Shown: positions 25,462-35,542, numbered from the stretch's first letter. The stretch is 64,000 nt of DNA from Pseudovibrio brasiliensis (GCF_018282095.1 NZ_CP074126.1:1312501-1376500); one strand, 5' to 3'. Numbers and translations: made by a program. The notes: generated by a model from the letters alone, not told the origin.

Positions 25462-26297
25462 CAGCAACAACACTCGAAAGTACCGGCGTGACAGAAACAG
25501 CTAAAACTCCAGTGGATTGGTCATCTGCCGTCCTGAACGGCTATCTGGTGATTTTCTTCGCCTATATGTTCCTTCCGATGATCTTCATGGTGATCGCAGC
25601 CTTCAACTCAGCGCCAACCCCTTCTGTCATTGACTGGCAGGGCTTCACGCTGGATTGGTTCCGTGCTTTACCGCAGGATCAGCGTTTCATTGATGGTCTC
25701 GTCCATTCGTTTATCATTGCAGTGGGCGTGATTGTCATCTCCATCCCGCTGGGCCTTGCCGGGGCGTTGCTGCTCACCCGCCTGCAGTCGCAGGCAACAA
25801 CCTTCCTCTACACCGTTCTGGTCTCGCCCATGCTCACACCGGGCATTGTGCTCGGTGCAACCACGCTCATCTTCTGGCGCGATGCGTTCGGCGTGGAAGG
25901 GGGCCTGTTCACCGCAACTATCGCTCAATCCAGCTTCATTGCTTCCTACTGCATGCTCATGTTCATGGCCCGCTTGCAGCGTCAGGACATCGTGCTGGAA
26001 GAAGCTGCGCTGGATCTGGGAGCGTCCTCGTTCTTCGTGTTCCGCCGCATCACGCTGCCCTTCCTCATGCCCACCATTCTGACGGCATCGGCCATCGCGT
26101 TTTTGCAGTCCATTGAGAACTACAACACCACCTTCTTTGCCATTGGCCCAAGCTGGACCCTTGTGACAGAGATTGGCGCGCGCATGCGCTTTGGTATATC
26201 CCCTGTCATCAATGTCATCGGTGTTCTCTTTGTAGCAATTACGATAATTGCTGCTACAGTCTACGTGATGGCAAGCCGCAGGAAGGGACGCGGCTGA
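25458..26297 (+). CDS. Polyamine-type ABC permease, second subunit
   Basis: PotC-like membrane subunit of 279 residues from the ATG that overlaps the preceding stop (ATGA). After a ~25-residue cytoplasmic N-terminus, six hydrophobic segments follow, with the EAA loop EEAALDLGASSFFVFRRITLP. Sequences such as FLPMIFMVIAAFNSAP and SPMLTPGIVLGATTLIFW are typical of PotC. Unlike its partner it has no inserted loop. Last gene of the transporter operon. Confidence 0.93.
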   Translation: MTATTLESTGVTETAKTPVDWSSAVLNGYLVIFFAYMFLPMIFMVIAAFNSAPTPSVIDWQGFTLDWFRALPQDQRFIDGLVHSFIIAVGVIVISIPLGLAGALLLTRLQSQATTFLYTVLVSPMLTPGIVLGATTLIFWRDAFGVEGGLFTATIAQSSFIASYCMLMFMARLQRQDIVLEEAALDLGASSFFVFRRITLPFLMPTILTASAIAFLQSIENYNTTFFAIGPSWTLVTEIGARMRFGISPVINVIGVLFVAITIIAATVYVMASRRKGRG

Positions 26298-26320
26298 CAG
26301 ATTTATATTGGGGGGAAGCA

Positions 26321-26809
26321 ATGACATCAGGCGAAATGGGTGTCTTGGAGCAATTTTCATTGTGCAAGGCAGAGGTGCTTCTGCCTGCCTCTGCTCAAAG
26401 CGCCTATGTGTGTTTTCTGGAGAAAATTGATGCCTGGTGGCCTGCAGAATACAGGTTCTCCCCGGACGGTGTTTTAGGCATAGAGCCGCTGGTGGGCGGC
26501 TCGTGCTTTGAAGATGTGGAAGACGGCAGACGTCTGCACTGGGGCACCATTAAGGAGCTGGAAGAGGGCAGCAAGATCGTCCTTGCCTGGCAGATCTCTC
26601 CCAAACGCCTGCTCATTGAAGACCCGCAAAAGGCTGGCATCGTGACAATTCAGTTTTCAGATGTTGAGGGTGGCACCCAGCTCAAACTGGTGCATAGTCA
26701 CTTTGAGCGCTACGGAGACGGCTGGCGGGAGTATCTGCGGGCCATGAACTCCAGTGCCGGGTGGGCCTATTGCCTGAACAAGCTGAAAACCGCCATTGTG
26801 AAGATCTAG
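26321..26809 (+). CDS. SRPBCC-fold protein, AHSA1-like
   Basis: A 162-residue soluble protein with the START/Bet v1-like SRPBCC pattern: an N-terminal ASAQSAYVCFLEKIDAWWP helix region, then EPLVGGSCFEDVEDGRRLHWG and IVLAWQISPKRLL, ending in a long helix (GWREYLRAMNSSAGWAYCLN). Members bind hydrophobic ligands; some are annotated as activators of Hsp90 ATPase-like proteins. The specific role is unknown. It starts 24 bases after the permease and has a strong GGGGGGAAG ribosome site, so it may be transcribed with the transporter. Confidence 0.8.
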   Translation: MTSGEMGVLEQFSLCKAEVLLPASAQSAYVCFLEKIDAWWPAEYRFSPDGVLGIEPLVGGSCFEDVEDGRRLHWGTIKELEEGSKIVLAWQISPKRLLIEDPQKAGIVTIQFSDVEGGTQLKLVHSHFERYGDGWREYLRAMNSSAGWAYCLNKLKTAIVKI

Positions 26810-26866
26810 GCACCTCGCTCAAAGCGATGCCGGTTCTCCAATGAAACGACGCATTTAGGAGCCCTC

Positions 26867-27583
26867 ATGAAGCTCAAGTTCCGTTGTCTGCCAGAACTTC
26901 ACGGCCATATTCCAGAGCCGGTTGAGGCAAAATCAGCGCTTCCGGAATGGTTGAAGGACATCCCCTCGACCGTGGAGAGTGAGTTGCTGGGCAACGAACA
27001 GGTGCGCACCCTCAAACATTGCCCACCCATCATTGACGGCTTCTCTACGGGCATCCTCTTCAAACTGCCCTGTGATGTGACAGTCAAAGACGGTGAGTTC
27101 TCATGGCATTGGCCAAAGCCGGTCTCGCCAAAAGCACAGCAAACCCGATCCCCCATCGGCCTGCATGTACCAGAACAGGCAACAGGGGCACCGCTGGGCA
27201 CGAACCCGGGCGATTTCATCATCAAGCTCAACAACTTCTGGAGCATCGAAGCGCCGGAAGGCATCTCACTGCTCTTCACCCATCCCCTTAATCGTGAAGA
27301 ACTGCCGTTCAGAACACTGGCGGGCGTGGTGGATTGTGACCGCTTCAAAGGTGGTTTCGTACACTTCCCAGCACTCTGGAAGAACCCGGAGTTTGAAGGC
27401 ACGCTCAAAGCCGGTACCCCAATCGCACAGGCCTTCCCCTTCAAACGGGAGGCATTGGAGCTGGATTGCGCACCGATGGATGAGGCAGAGTTCGACACCC
27501 ATCTGGACACGCAAAACAAGCTACAGGCAGAGCCGGGCCATTACCGCAAGTCTGTTCGCGCCAAACGATCCGTGGATGCGTAA
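26867..27583 (+). CDS. Conserved hypothetical protein, possibly DUF6065-like
   Basis: A 238-residue soluble protein, no signal or membrane segment. It opens MKLKFRCLPELHGHIPEPV, then SALPEWLKDIPS, and carries CPPIIDGFSTGILFKLPCDV and NNFWSIEAPEGISLLFTHPL. These pieces resemble bacterial and phage-borne proteins annotated DUF6065, but that link is from memory and weak. Function unknown. Ribosome site AGGAG before ATG. Same direction as the SRPBCC gene, 57 bases apart. Confidence 0.7.
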   Translation: MKLKFRCLPELHGHIPEPVEAKSALPEWLKDIPSTVESELLGNEQVRTLKHCPPIIDGFSTGILFKLPCDVTVKDGEFSWHWPKPVSPKAQQTRSPIGLHVPEQATGAPLGTNPGDFIIKLNNFWSIEAPEGISLLFTHPLNREELPFRTLAGVVDCDRFKGGFVHFPALWKNPEFEGTLKAGTPIAQAFPFKREALELDCAPMDEAEFDTHLDTQNKLQAEPGHYRKSVRAKRSVDA

Positions 27584-27604
27584 AGGTGAGGGGGCTTCTG
27601 ATCT

Positions 27605-28189
27605 CTAAGGCAGCATAGCCTTTGAGTTGAGCGGCACGCGCCCGAATGATCCTTGGCTCATAATTTTCAGCAATTCAGGACGCACAGGTGGATTGTTGGC
27701 AAACAGTCGCCGCAGCATGCTGATGCCTTCCTCATCCCCCATCATTTGCATAGCCTCAGCCGCACCCAGAATGTTCTCCGCATCATTCTCAATCTCGGCA
27801 CGCTTCTGGAACGCCTGTAACGCAAGATCTGGCACTTCCATGTGAAGCGCAATGCGCGCCAGATTCAGCAATCCGTCACCGTCATCAGGATAAGCGGCTG
27901 TGTACTCGGCAAAGTCATTAAGGGCAGTGTTGAAATCTTCCATGTCCAGGCAAGCTGCAGCCCGCTCAAACATCGCGCCTTGGTGCTGCGGCGAAAATTC
28001 CAGTGTCTTCTCAAAGTTCTCAAGGGCCTGAGCATTGTTCCCTGCACGGCGGCGCACAAGGCCCAGATTGTACCAGAGGCTCGGGTTGCTCTCGTCCTCT
28101 TCCAGCATGAGAAGAATATACTTCTCCGCTTCTGGCCAGTTTTCCTGCGAAATTGCTGCTTCCAGTTTTTCCAGAATCTCTTCCATCAT
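27605..28189 (-). CDS. Tetratricopeptide-repeat protein
   Basis: About 194 residues, made almost wholly of TPR helices: LEAAISQENWPEAEKYILLML, NPSLWYNLGLVRRRAGNNAQ (with ALENFEKTLEFSP), AMFERAAACLDMEDFNTALN and LNLARIALHMEVPDLALQAF. TPRs mediate protein-protein contact; the partner is unknown. No signal peptide, so cytoplasmic. I chose the ATG preceded by GAAGGGC; a second ATG immediately after is equally possible, and the TTG 42 bases upstream lacks support. It converges on the hypothetical gene 22 bases away and is divergent from phoR. Confidence 0.8.
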   Translation of the reverse strand: MMEEILEKLEAAISQENWPEAEKYILLMLEEDESNPSLWYNLGLVRRRAGNNAQALENFEKTLEFSPQHQGAMFERAAACLDMEDFNTALNDFAEYTAAYPDDGDGLLNLARIALHMEVPDLALQAFQKRAEIENDAENILGAAEAMQMMGDEEGISMLRRLFANNPPVRPELLKIMSQGSFGRVPLNSKAMLP

Positions 28190-28673
28190 CAGCCCTTCAT
28201 TCCGTGCCCTAAAGCGTGCCCCAGCAAGCAAACTGCCTTCGCTCTCAGGTCCGTCCGCAGTACCTATTTAAAGGCGCAGGCCATTTAAATACAATTACCA
28301 AAGGTAAGAGTGAGATGACAGGTCGCTTCAATTGAGCTCTAAACCCAAAAGATGAGATTTACGTGACGTTGATCCTGCCTCAAATGAAGCTTTGCCGATT
28401 AATTATTATTCCTCAGCTTCTCTTCTGCTTGATTTGTTAAACCTGCTAAATATATAACCGCGCCAACGCGTCGAAAATGTCTGAGTGGATCTACGCCACT
28501 TCCTGAGTGGACCGAACCTCCAAGATCCTTGGTTTCGCTACGTCTCCTTGTGGGGAAATTGCAAAAATGAGCGACCGCCGTCGCGAAGATGTCATGCTGA
28601 CCCTGTTAAATTCTCGGTCAGTCTGAAAGAAAAAACAACGTAAACGCGCAGCGGCGTTTAGAGAGTGGCACGT
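28190..28673. other. Divergent region between the TPR gene and phoR
   Basis: Holds an inverted repeat ATTTAAA/TTTAAAT (28266-28290) and a short CCAAG-ATC-CTTGG hairpin (28520-28532). Near 28590 TGTCATGCTGAC looks like half of a Pho box, but the second half is poor. No gene seen. Confidence 0.45.
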
Positions 28674-30041
28674 ATGTCCCTGGATACTGACAAGGAAGAA
28701 AAGCAGGTAAATCAGGAGCCATTGAGACTGGGTCTCAACAGGCAGGCGATTTATCGCAAAACCGTCGATGTACGCTGGATCCTTCTGGCCGCTGCGGGCA
28801 TTTTTGCTGTCTTCTCTGTTGCCTTTCAGGTGCCCGTGTGGGCTTCTTTCTTTGCATACGCTCTCATCTTCATTCTTGTCATCGGGGGCGGTGTGAAGAG
28901 CCGCACCAAGGTCAAGGCACCAAGCGGTATCAGCCGCAAGGAAGCCAGCGAGATCGTGGATCGCGGCATGAAATCCGCCGTCAATGCACTGCCAGACCCA
29001 TGCTTCGTCGTAGACTATCGTGGCACCACTCAGTACGTGAACCTCGCCGCACAGCGCCGCTTCGGCACCATCGCGGTTGGCGACCCTCTGTCCTTCCGCA
29101 TCCGCGCACCGTCACTGCTGGAAGCGCTGGACCGTGTATCCAATGGTGGTTCCACAGAGGTCATCGACTGGACCGAGAAGGTGCCAATGGAGCTGTGGCT
29201 GGAAGCGCACATCGCGCCGCTCTGGTCTGTCTCAAGCGGAAACCTCGCCGTGCCTCGTGGACGTCCGGGCCTCATCCTCGTCGTCATCCGCGACCTGACC
29301 GAAGCCCGCCGTCTGGAGCGTATGCGTGCCGACTTTGTCGCCAACGCCTCCCACGAACTGCGCACACCGCTGGCATCCCTCACAGGCTTCATCGAAACCC
29401 TGCAGGGACCAGCGAAGGGCGACCCGAAGGCGCAGGACCAGTTCCTCGGCATCATGCTGGATCAGGCAGAGCGTATGCGCCGCCTCATTGATGACCTGCT
29501 GTCTCTGTCCCGCATCGAGATGAAAGTGCACGTCCAGCCCGAAACCCTCGTGGACCTCGGCTTGATCATGCGCCACTCCGTGGAATCGCTGCTGCCCGTC
29601 GCCAAGGAAAATGGCGTCGAGCTGAATGTGACAGTGCCCGATGAACCTGCCGAGATTCGCGGTGAGAACGACGAGCTGGTGCAGGTCTTCAACAATCTGG
29701 TCGAAAATGCCCTGAAATACGGCTCCAGCGGTGGCCGAGTCGATGTCACATGCCGCCCGGACCCTGATTCCACCGAGACACCACACTGGATCGCAGAGGT
29801 TCGCGATTACGGCCCGGGCATTGATCCGGAGCACCTGCCGCGATTAACCGAGCGTTTCTATCGGGTTGACGTGGTCACCTCCCGTCAGATGAAGGGCACA
29901 GGCCTTGGTCTGGCCATCGTAAAACACATTCTGACAAGGCACAGAGCCCGCTTGGAAATTGAAAGCAAGCCAGATGAAGGAGCCTGCTTCCGTGTGTTCA
30001 TACCCGGTGCCGTTATTTATGACGAAAATGAACTCGATTAA
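28674..30041 (+). CDS. phoR: Phosphate-regulon sensor histidine kinase
   Basis: Inner-membrane kinase that phosphorylates PhoB when phosphate is scarce. Two hydrophobic segments lie at about residues 38-75, followed by a PAS-like domain (PDPCFVVDYRGTTQYVN). The HisKA helix has the phosphorylated His in ASHELRTPLASLTGFIETLQ. The ATPase domain shows NLVENALKYG (N box), RDYGPGIDPEHLPRLTERFY (G1/F) and GTGLGLAIVKHIL (G2). 455 residues from the ATG; a GTG three codons upstream is the alternative. It heads a cluster with pstSCAB, phoU and phoB, which fixes its identity. Confidence 0.95.
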   Translation: MSLDTDKEEKQVNQEPLRLGLNRQAIYRKTVDVRWILLAAAGIFAVFSVAFQVPVWASFFAYALIFILVIGGGVKSRTKVKAPSGISRKEASEIVDRGMKSAVNALPDPCFVVDYRGTTQYVNLAAQRRFGTIAVGDPLSFRIRAPSLLEALDRVSNGGSTEVIDWTEKVPMELWLEAHIAPLWSVSSGNLAVPRGRPGLILVVIRDLTEARRLERMRADFVANASHELRTPLASLTGFIETLQGPAKGDPKAQDQFLGIMLDQAERMRRLIDDLLSLSRIEMKVHVQPETLVDLGLIMRHSVESLLPVAKENGVELNVTVPDEPAEIRGENDELVQVFNNLVENALKYGSSGGRVDVTCRPDPDSTETPHWIAEVRDYGPGIDPEHLPRLTERFYRVDVVTSRQMKGTGLGLAIVKHILTRHRARLEIESKPDEGACFRVFIPGAVIYDENELD

Positions 30042-30070
30042 AAATATGTAGCAAAATCAAACTTTTGCGA

Positions 30071-30099
30071 TGTCATAAAACTGATACTCAACGTTCATA
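30071..30099 (+). promoter_or_regulatory. Candidate Pho box before pstS
   Basis: TGTCAT, TGATAC and TTCATA occur at helical spacing (starts at 30071, 30082 and 30094), with AT-rich sequence after each. This matches the direct-repeat layout of PhoB sites. It lies about 110-130 bases before the pstS start and just after phoR, so pstS probably has its own PhoB-dependent promoter. Confidence 0.5.
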
Positions 30100-30204
30100 T
30101 AACCATCACAGCCAAACGCTAGGTTACAGCCAGCTCACAGCCGGGGCGCTGTGAGGTGAACGTAATTAATCAGTTTTAAAACCAAGACTCTCAGGAGACT
30201 TCAG

Positions 30205-31224
30205 GTGAAAATCAAGGCATTCGCAAGCGTCGCAGCGCTCGCTCTCGCAGGTACCATTGCTGCAGGTTCCGCACAGGCTCGTGATCAGATTCAGATCGTT
30301 GGTTCCTCCACTGTTTTCCCATTTGCAACAGCAGTAGCTGAGCAGTTTGGTCAGAAAACAAACTTCAAAACACCAGTTGTTGAATCCACTGGTTCCGGTG
30401 GCGGCATCAAGCTCTTCTGTGAAGGCGTTGGCGAAAACACACCTGACATCACCAACGCTTCCCGCCGTATGAAGGCAAAGGAGCTGGTTAAGTGTAACGA
30501 AGCTGGCGTAACTCCGGTTGAAGTCACTGTAGGTTTCGACGGCATCGTTCTGGCAAACTCCAAAGCGGGCGCTCAGCTGGACCTGACCCTTGATCAGGTG
30601 TTCCTGGCTCTGGCGAAAGAAGTTCCGGTCGACGGCAAGCTGGTTGCAAACCCATACCAGAAGTGGTCTGACATCGACCCATCTCTGCCAAACACCAAGA
30701 TCGAAGTTCTCGGTCCTCCTCCAACATCCGGTACCCGTGACGCATTCGCTGAGCTGGCAATGCAGGGTGGCTGTAAGAAAGTTGCAGGCGCTGCAGAACT
30801 CGGTCTGAAGAAAAAAGCATGTCACGAAGTTCGTGAAGACGGTGCTTACATCGAAGCAGGTGAGAACGACAACCTGATCGTTCAGAAGCTGGAAGCAAAT
30901 CCGAACGCACTCGGCATCTTCGGTTTCTCCTTCCTCGACCAGAACGCTGACAAAATGCAGGGCGCAAACATCAACGGTGTTGCTCCTACTTTTGACGCGA
31001 TCGCAGCTGGTGACTACCCAGTGTCCCGTTCCCTGTTCTTCTACATCAAGAAAGAGCACGTTGGCGTCATCCCAGGCATCGCAGAATACCTGGCTGAGTT
31101 CACCAATGAAGACACCTGGGGCGACGAAGGTTACCTGGCAGACAAAGGTCTGATCCCACTGCCAGCAGCTGACCGCGCATCAGTATCCAAGTCTGCATCA
31201 GCTCTGACACCACTTGCATTCTAA
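30205..31224 (+). CDS. pstS: Phosphate-binding protein PstS
   Basis: Periplasmic high-affinity phosphate receptor. 339 residues, with a signal peptide MKIKAFASVAALALAGTIAA ending near AQA. Phosphate-contacting segments are visible: IVGSSTVFPFATAVAEQF, VVESTGSGGGIKLFCEG, DITNASRRMKAKE and PPTSGTRDAFAELAM. GTG start with AGGAG about eight bases upstream. The coding sequence looks selected for high expression. Followed by a strong hairpin and the permease genes; regulated by PhoB if the upstream box is real. Confidence 0.95.
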   Translation: MKIKAFASVAALALAGTIAAGSAQARDQIQIVGSSTVFPFATAVAEQFGQKTNFKTPVVESTGSGGGIKLFCEGVGENTPDITNASRRMKAKELVKCNEAGVTPVEVTVGFDGIVLANSKAGAQLDLTLDQVFLALAKEVPVDGKLVANPYQKWSDIDPSLPNTKIEVLGPPPTSGTRDAFAELAMQGGCKKVAGAAELGLKKKACHEVREDGAYIEAGENDNLIVQKLEANPNALGIFGFSFLDQNADKMQGANINGVAPTFDAIAAGDYPVSRSLFFYIKKEHVGVIPGIAEYLAEFTNEDTWGDEGYLADKGLIPLPAADRASVSKSASALTPLAF

Positions 31225-31240
31225 TTGCAAAAAATCAGAG

Positions 31241-31268
31241 AGCGGTCAGCACCTCAGCTGACCGCTTT
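31241..31268 (+). other. Intercistronic hairpin after pstS
   Basis: Perfect 10-base stem AGCGGTCAGC/GCTGACCGCT around ACCTCA, followed by TTTC only. Likely stabilises the pstS message and reduces read-through into pstC. Confidence 0.6.
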
Positions 31269-31422
31269 CACGCATCCGCAAAAGGTCGACAGCGCATTCG
31301 GGTGCTTCCAAACAAACACCATGAATTCGCTATAACAGTTGCAGCGTGTTTCCGCATAACAAGCCTGATCTGCAGGCAGAAATACGCTCTGACAGAAGAG
31401 CCAAATAAGGCGACGCAATCAA

Positions 31423-32811
31423 ATGTTCTGGACTTACGCTGCCCTTCTTCTACTGGTCTTCGTAGCCGCTAACGTCTATGGGCGCTTCCGGGCTCTGCAG
31501 GTTGCTGGTCATCAGCTCTCCGTGCTTCACTCCCGGCCAACTTACCATGGTGGGTATCTGGCAATCCTGTCCACGCTTCCGGCATTTGTGCTCCTGATTG
31601 CATGGGCAGTCATAGAGCCGCGCATGTTAGACACAATGGTCATCAGCGCCAACGCCGAGGTGATCGAAGGACTGTCCAAACCAGAACTTCAGGCATTCCT
31701 GCGCGATGCCCGTGCCATCGCATTCGGCGGCATTGTTGCCTTCTCCGATGCTGGCAAGGAGCAAGCAGCTGAAGTGTTCGCCTCGCTCGCCCAAACCTCC
31801 TTTGTCCTCAAAACAGTTCTTATGGTTGGCCTCGTGCTTGGCGGCCTGTGGTACGGCAATCGTGCTATCCGACCAACCATGCGAGCTCGCCATTTTGTAG
31901 AGCGCACCGTCATGGGATTGCTGATCCTGTGTTCCGCTGTTGCGATCTTCACCACCATCGGCATCGTGCTCTCACTGATCTTTGAAAGCCTGATGTTCTT
32001 CCGCCAGATCCCAATTCTGGACTTCGTTTTTGGCACCCACTGGAGCCCGCAAAGCGCGTTTGAAGGCGCGGGTGCTGAGCACGGCGAAGCCAATACCAAG
32101 ATCTTCGGCGCAATCCCGCTTCTGGTCGGCACCATGCTGATCACCGCAATCGCAATCATCGTGGCCGCTCCAATCGGCTTGCTCTCAGCGATTTACCTCT
32201 CGGATTACGCAAGCACGCCAGTGCGCGCCATCGCAAAGCCAGTTCTGGAAATTCTGGCCGGTATCCCAACAGTGGTCTACGGCTTCTTTGCTGCGCTCAC
32301 CGTGGCACCGTTCATCCGCGGTTGGGGCGAAAGCATCGGCCTGTCAGTCAGCTCAGAAAGTGCACTGGCTGCTGGCCTTGTCATGGGCATCATGATCATC
32401 CCGTTCGTCTCCTCTCTGTCTGACGATGTGATCAACGCAGTACCTCAGTCTCTGCGTGATGGCTCTGCTGGCCTTGGGGCAACCAAGTCCGAAACCATCC
32501 GCCGCGTTGTGTTGCCAGCGGCGCTGCCGGGAATCGTCTCCGCGCTGATCCTTGCCATCTCCCGCGCCATCGGCGAAACCATGATTGTGGTGATGGCAGC
32601 AGGCCTTGCCGCCAACATGACAGTGAATCCACTTGAAGCAGTAACAACCGTGACCGTGCAAATCGTCACCTTGCTGGTCGGTGACCAGGAGTTTGACAGC
32701 GCGAAAACACTCGCAGCGTTTGCTCTCGGTCTTCTCCTCTTCTGCATCACACTTGCTCTGAACATCTTCGCTCTGCGCGTCGTGAAGAAATATAGGGAAC
32801 AGTATGATTGA
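31423..32811 (+). CDS. pstC: Phosphate ABC transporter permease PstC
   Basis: Inner-membrane subunit of the phosphate importer. 462 residues against ~320 in E. coli; the first ~170 form the alphaproteobacterial PstC N-terminal extension (two or three membrane segments, MFWTYAALLLLVFVAANVYG onward). The transport core then begins around FESLMFFRQIPILDFVFGTH, with YLSDYASTPVRAIAKPVLE, LAGIPTVVYGFFAALTVAPF and the EAA-like loop LGATKSETIRRVVLPAALPG. It overlaps pstA by eight bases. Confidence 0.94.
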   Translation: MFWTYAALLLLVFVAANVYGRFRALQVAGHQLSVLHSRPTYHGGYLAILSTLPAFVLLIAWAVIEPRMLDTMVISANAEVIEGLSKPELQAFLRDARAIAFGGIVAFSDAGKEQAAEVFASLAQTSFVLKTVLMVGLVLGGLWYGNRAIRPTMRARHFVERTVMGLLILCSAVAIFTTIGIVLSLIFESLMFFRQIPILDFVFGTHWSPQSAFEGAGAEHGEANTKIFGAIPLLVGTMLITAIAIIVAAPIGLLSAIYLSDYASTPVRAIAKPVLEILAGIPTVVYGFFAALTVAPFIRGWGESIGLSVSSESALAAGLVMGIMIIPFVSSLSDDVINAVPQSLRDGSAGLGATKSETIRRVVLPAALPGIVSALILAISRAIGETMIVVMAAGLAANMTVNPLEAVTTVTVQIVTLLVGDQEFDSAKTLAAFALGLLLFCITLALNIFALRVVKKYREQYD

Positions 32812-34651
32812 TATCGCTCAGGACACTGCCGGTTCCGCAATTGGCGGACGTGTCAAAGGCATTCCTTCCGGCGTCCATACAACAGACGAAGCCCGTAAGC
32901 GCCTGAAAAAGCGCTACAGCATGGAAGCGCGCTTCAAAGCGTACGGCATTGGTGCCATCGCATTGGCCGCAACTTTTCTGGTTCTGTTGCTCTTCACAAT
33001 TGTTGGTTCAGGTCTGCCAGCTTTCACATACAACTATGTGAACGTGCCGCTTAACCTGAGTGCAGATAAAGTCGACCCGGCCAATCCCGCAGGCGCAAGC
33101 TACAACAAGATCATTCGTGATGGCTTGAAGGCAGAACTGCCCTTCGCCTCTGACCGGAAAAACCGTCGTGTTCTGTACTCTCTGGTATCCTCTGGCGCCA
33201 ACGTCATCCTGCAAAAGCAGGTGGTTGCCGATACATCCATGCTGGGTGGAACCGGCCCGGTCGCCATCCCGCTTTCGGATTTCGCAGATCTTTATGTCAA
33301 AGGCCTGATCACGCAGAAAAATGAGATCACCTCGTCAAGTTCAGCGACCGTTTCCGGAACCGAAGGACAGGTGACCATCACCGCCGAGAAACCGGAGTTT
33401 GGTGCGCTCATCGCTGCGCTCAAGTCTTACTACGAGAACGAGATCACGCTGCTTTCTGACAAGATTGAAGCCCGTGGCCGCTCTGAAGTCAGCGTCAACA
33501 CCAAGATCACAGGTCTCGAAACCCGCCTGAAAAGCGAAAAAGATCCGCTGGTCGTACAGCGCCTGACAGCTGAAGTTGAGAGCAACAGAGAAGCGCTTGA
33601 GAAAATCAAGTCCACTCTGGAAACGCGGAAGGCTGAACTGGCGGCTCTGCAAGGCCATCTCGCCAATATTGAGAATGGCGGCACGCTCAACAATAAGATG
33701 CCAAGCTTCTTTGTGAACGTGAATGGCGGCACCATCAAAGCAGAAAAAGTAACGCCAACCAGCGTCACCGGCACCGCCTTCATCCCGCTCAGCTCCGACG
33801 CCTCCGTCGCTGCTGGCCAGTGGGGCGTTGAAGAGCTGGAAACGCCGGAAAGCTTCCGTAAGTTCTCTGATAAAGAGATCGCCTACACCGACTATCTGGT
33901 CTCCAAAGGCACAATCGAAAACGAATGGAACTCCATCTTCTTCAAGTCCGGCGCGAGCCGTGAACCCGAAATGGCGGGTATCTGGGGCGCAGCTGTCGGG
34001 TCCTTCTGGACCATGCTCGTCACACTGTCTCTGTCATTCCCGATTGGTGTGGCCGCTGCGATCTATCTGGAAGAGTTCGCGCCCAAGAACCGCTGGACCC
34101 ACCTGATTGAGGTGAACATCAACAACCTGGCAGCGGTTCCATCCATTGTGTTTGGTCTGCTCGGTCTAGCGGTGTTCCTCAACGTCTTCGGCTTGCCGAG
34201 ATCCGCGCCGGTCGTCGGCGGTATGGTACTGGCGCTTATGACGCTGCCAACCATCATCATCGCCTCCCGAGCAGCGCTACAGGCCGTGCCGCCAAGCATC
34301 CGCGAAGCTGCTCTGGGTGTTGGAGCCTCTCGCTTGCAGGCCGTGTTCCACCATGTGCTGCCATTGGCAATGCCGGGCATTCTGACAGGAACAATCATCG
34401 GCATGGCGCAGGCTTTGGGTGAAACCGCACCGCTTCTCATGATCGGCATGGTGGCCTTCATCGTCGACATCCCGGCAAGCCCGGTTGATCCGTCGACCGT
34501 GTTGCCGGTTCAGATCTTCATGTGGGCAGACTTCCCGGAACCTGCTTTCCAGCAGAAAACTTCTGCCGCGATCATGGTGCTGCTCGGCTTCCTGATCTCG
34601 ATGAATGCAATCGCAATCGTCCTTCGTAAACGTTTTGAGCGCCGCTGGTGA
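32804..34651 (+). CDS. pstA: Phosphate ABC transporter permease PstA, long form
   Basis: Second phosphate permease, 615 residues, about twice E. coli PstA. After TM1 (about residues 49-70) comes a ~330-residue extracytoplasmic region of the DUF3333 type. It includes a clear coiled coil (about 205-290: [40 protein letters not shown]). The permease core follows with [55 protein letters not shown] and [20 protein letters not shown]. The extension is known in alphaproteobacteria, but its role is not. Confidence 0.94.
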   Translation: MIDIAQDTAGSAIGGRVKGIPSGVHTTDEARKRLKKRYSMEARFKAYGIGAIALAATFLVLLLFTIVGSGLPAFTYNYVNVPLNLSADKVDPANPAGASYNKIIRDGLKAELPFASDRKNRRVLYSLVSSGANVILQKQVVADTSMLGGTGPVAIPLSDFADLYVKGLITQKNEITSSSSATVSGTEGQVTITAEKPEFGALIAALKSYYENEITLLSDKIEARGRSEVSVNTKITGLETRLKSEKDPLVVQRLTAEVESNREALEKIKSTLETRKAELAALQGHLANIENGGTLNNKMPSFFVNVNGGTIKAEKVTPTSVTGTAFIPLSSDASVAAGQWGVEELETPESFRKFSDKEIAYTDYLVSKGTIENEWNSIFFKSGASREPEMAGIWGAAVGSFWTMLVTLSLSFPIGVAAAIYLEEFAPKNRWTHLIEVNINNLAAVPSIVFGLLGLAVFLNVFGLPRSAPVVGGMVLALMTLPTIIIASRAALQAVPPSIREAALGVGASRLQAVFHHVLPLAMPGILTGTIIGMAQALGETAPLLMIGMVAFIVDIPASPVDPSTVLPVQIFMWADFPEPAFQQKTSAAIMVLLGFLISMNAIAIVLRKRFERRW

Positions 34652-34667
34652 TTTGAAAGGCAAGATC

Positions 34668-35507
34668 ATGGCATTGGAAATGACCACAGACACCGAGAGT
34701 GCAATGGATACAACAATAAGCGCGCCACCAGCCGTTTCAGCTGAAGGTGAAACACTCAAAATGCGTGGCCGTGATGTGAAAGTGTTTTACGGCGACAAGC
34801 AGGCTCTGCACGGCGTGGATCTGGATGTGCGCAAAAATCAGGTGACAGCGCTGATCGGTCCATCCGGTTGCGGCAAGTCCACCTTTTTGCGCTGCCTGAA
34901 CCGTATGAACGACACCATCGATATCTGCCGCGTGGAAGGGGACATCCTTCTCGACAACGATGATGTCTACGACCCACGCATCGATGTGGTGGAACTGCGT
35001 GCCCGCGTTGGCATGGTGTTCCAGAAGCCAAACCCGTTCCCAAAATCCATCTTCGAGAACGTGGCTTACGGCCCTCGCATTCACGGTCTGGCACAAAGCA
35101 AGACAGATCTGGAAGAGATCGTCGCAAGCTCCCTGCAGCGCGCCGGTCTGTTTGAGGAAGTGAAAGACCGTCTGGATGAGCCGGGAACCGGCCTCTCCGG
35201 TGGTCAGCAGCAGCGTCTGTGCATCGCGCGTGCAATCGCTGTGTCTCCGGAAGTGATCCTGATGGATGAGCCATGTTCCGCGCTCGACCCGATCGCCACC
35301 GCAAAAGTGGAAGAGCTGATCGACGAACTGCGCCAGAACTACACCATCGTGATCGTAACCCACTCCATGCAGCAGGCGGCGCGTGTTTCGCAGCGCACGG
35401 CATTCTTCCACTTGGGAACACTGGTGGAAGAGGGGCTGACCAACGACATCTTCACCAACCCCAAAGACCAGCGCACGCAGGATTACATCACTGGCCGTTT
35501 CGGTTAA
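34668..35507 (+). CDS. pstB: Phosphate ABC transporter ATPase PstB
   Basis: ATPase of the phosphate importer, 279 residues. Walker [30 protein letters not shown] (a PstB hallmark), signature LSGGQQQR, Walker [15 protein letters not shown]-loop VTHSMQQA. The N-terminus has ~25 extra residues rich in Thr and Ser before [18 protein letters not shown]. Start chosen at the ATG with AAAGGCAAG upstream, 16 bases after pstA. Confidence 0.95.
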   Translation: MALEMTTDTESAMDTTISAPPAVSAEGETLKMRGRDVKVFYGDKQALHGVDLDVRKNQVTALIGPSGCGKSTFLRCLNRMNDTIDICRVEGDILLDNDDVYDPRIDVVELRARVGMVFQKPNPFPKSIFENVAYGPRIHGLAQSKTDLEEIVASSLQRAGLFEEVKDRLDEPGTGLSGGQQQRLCIARAIAVSPEVILMDEPCSALDPIATAKVEELIDELRQNYTIVIVTHSMQQAARVSQRTAFFHLGTLVEEGLTNDIFTNPKDQRTQDYITGRFG

Positions 35508-35542
35508 GAATAATAGGCAAGGAGGTCTAAGGAGATCATCCG

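Noticed and set aside
30166-31059. Long minus-strand frame opposite pstS
   Set aside because: Overlaps a fully recognisable PstS; the translation is Cys- and Val-rich without motifs.
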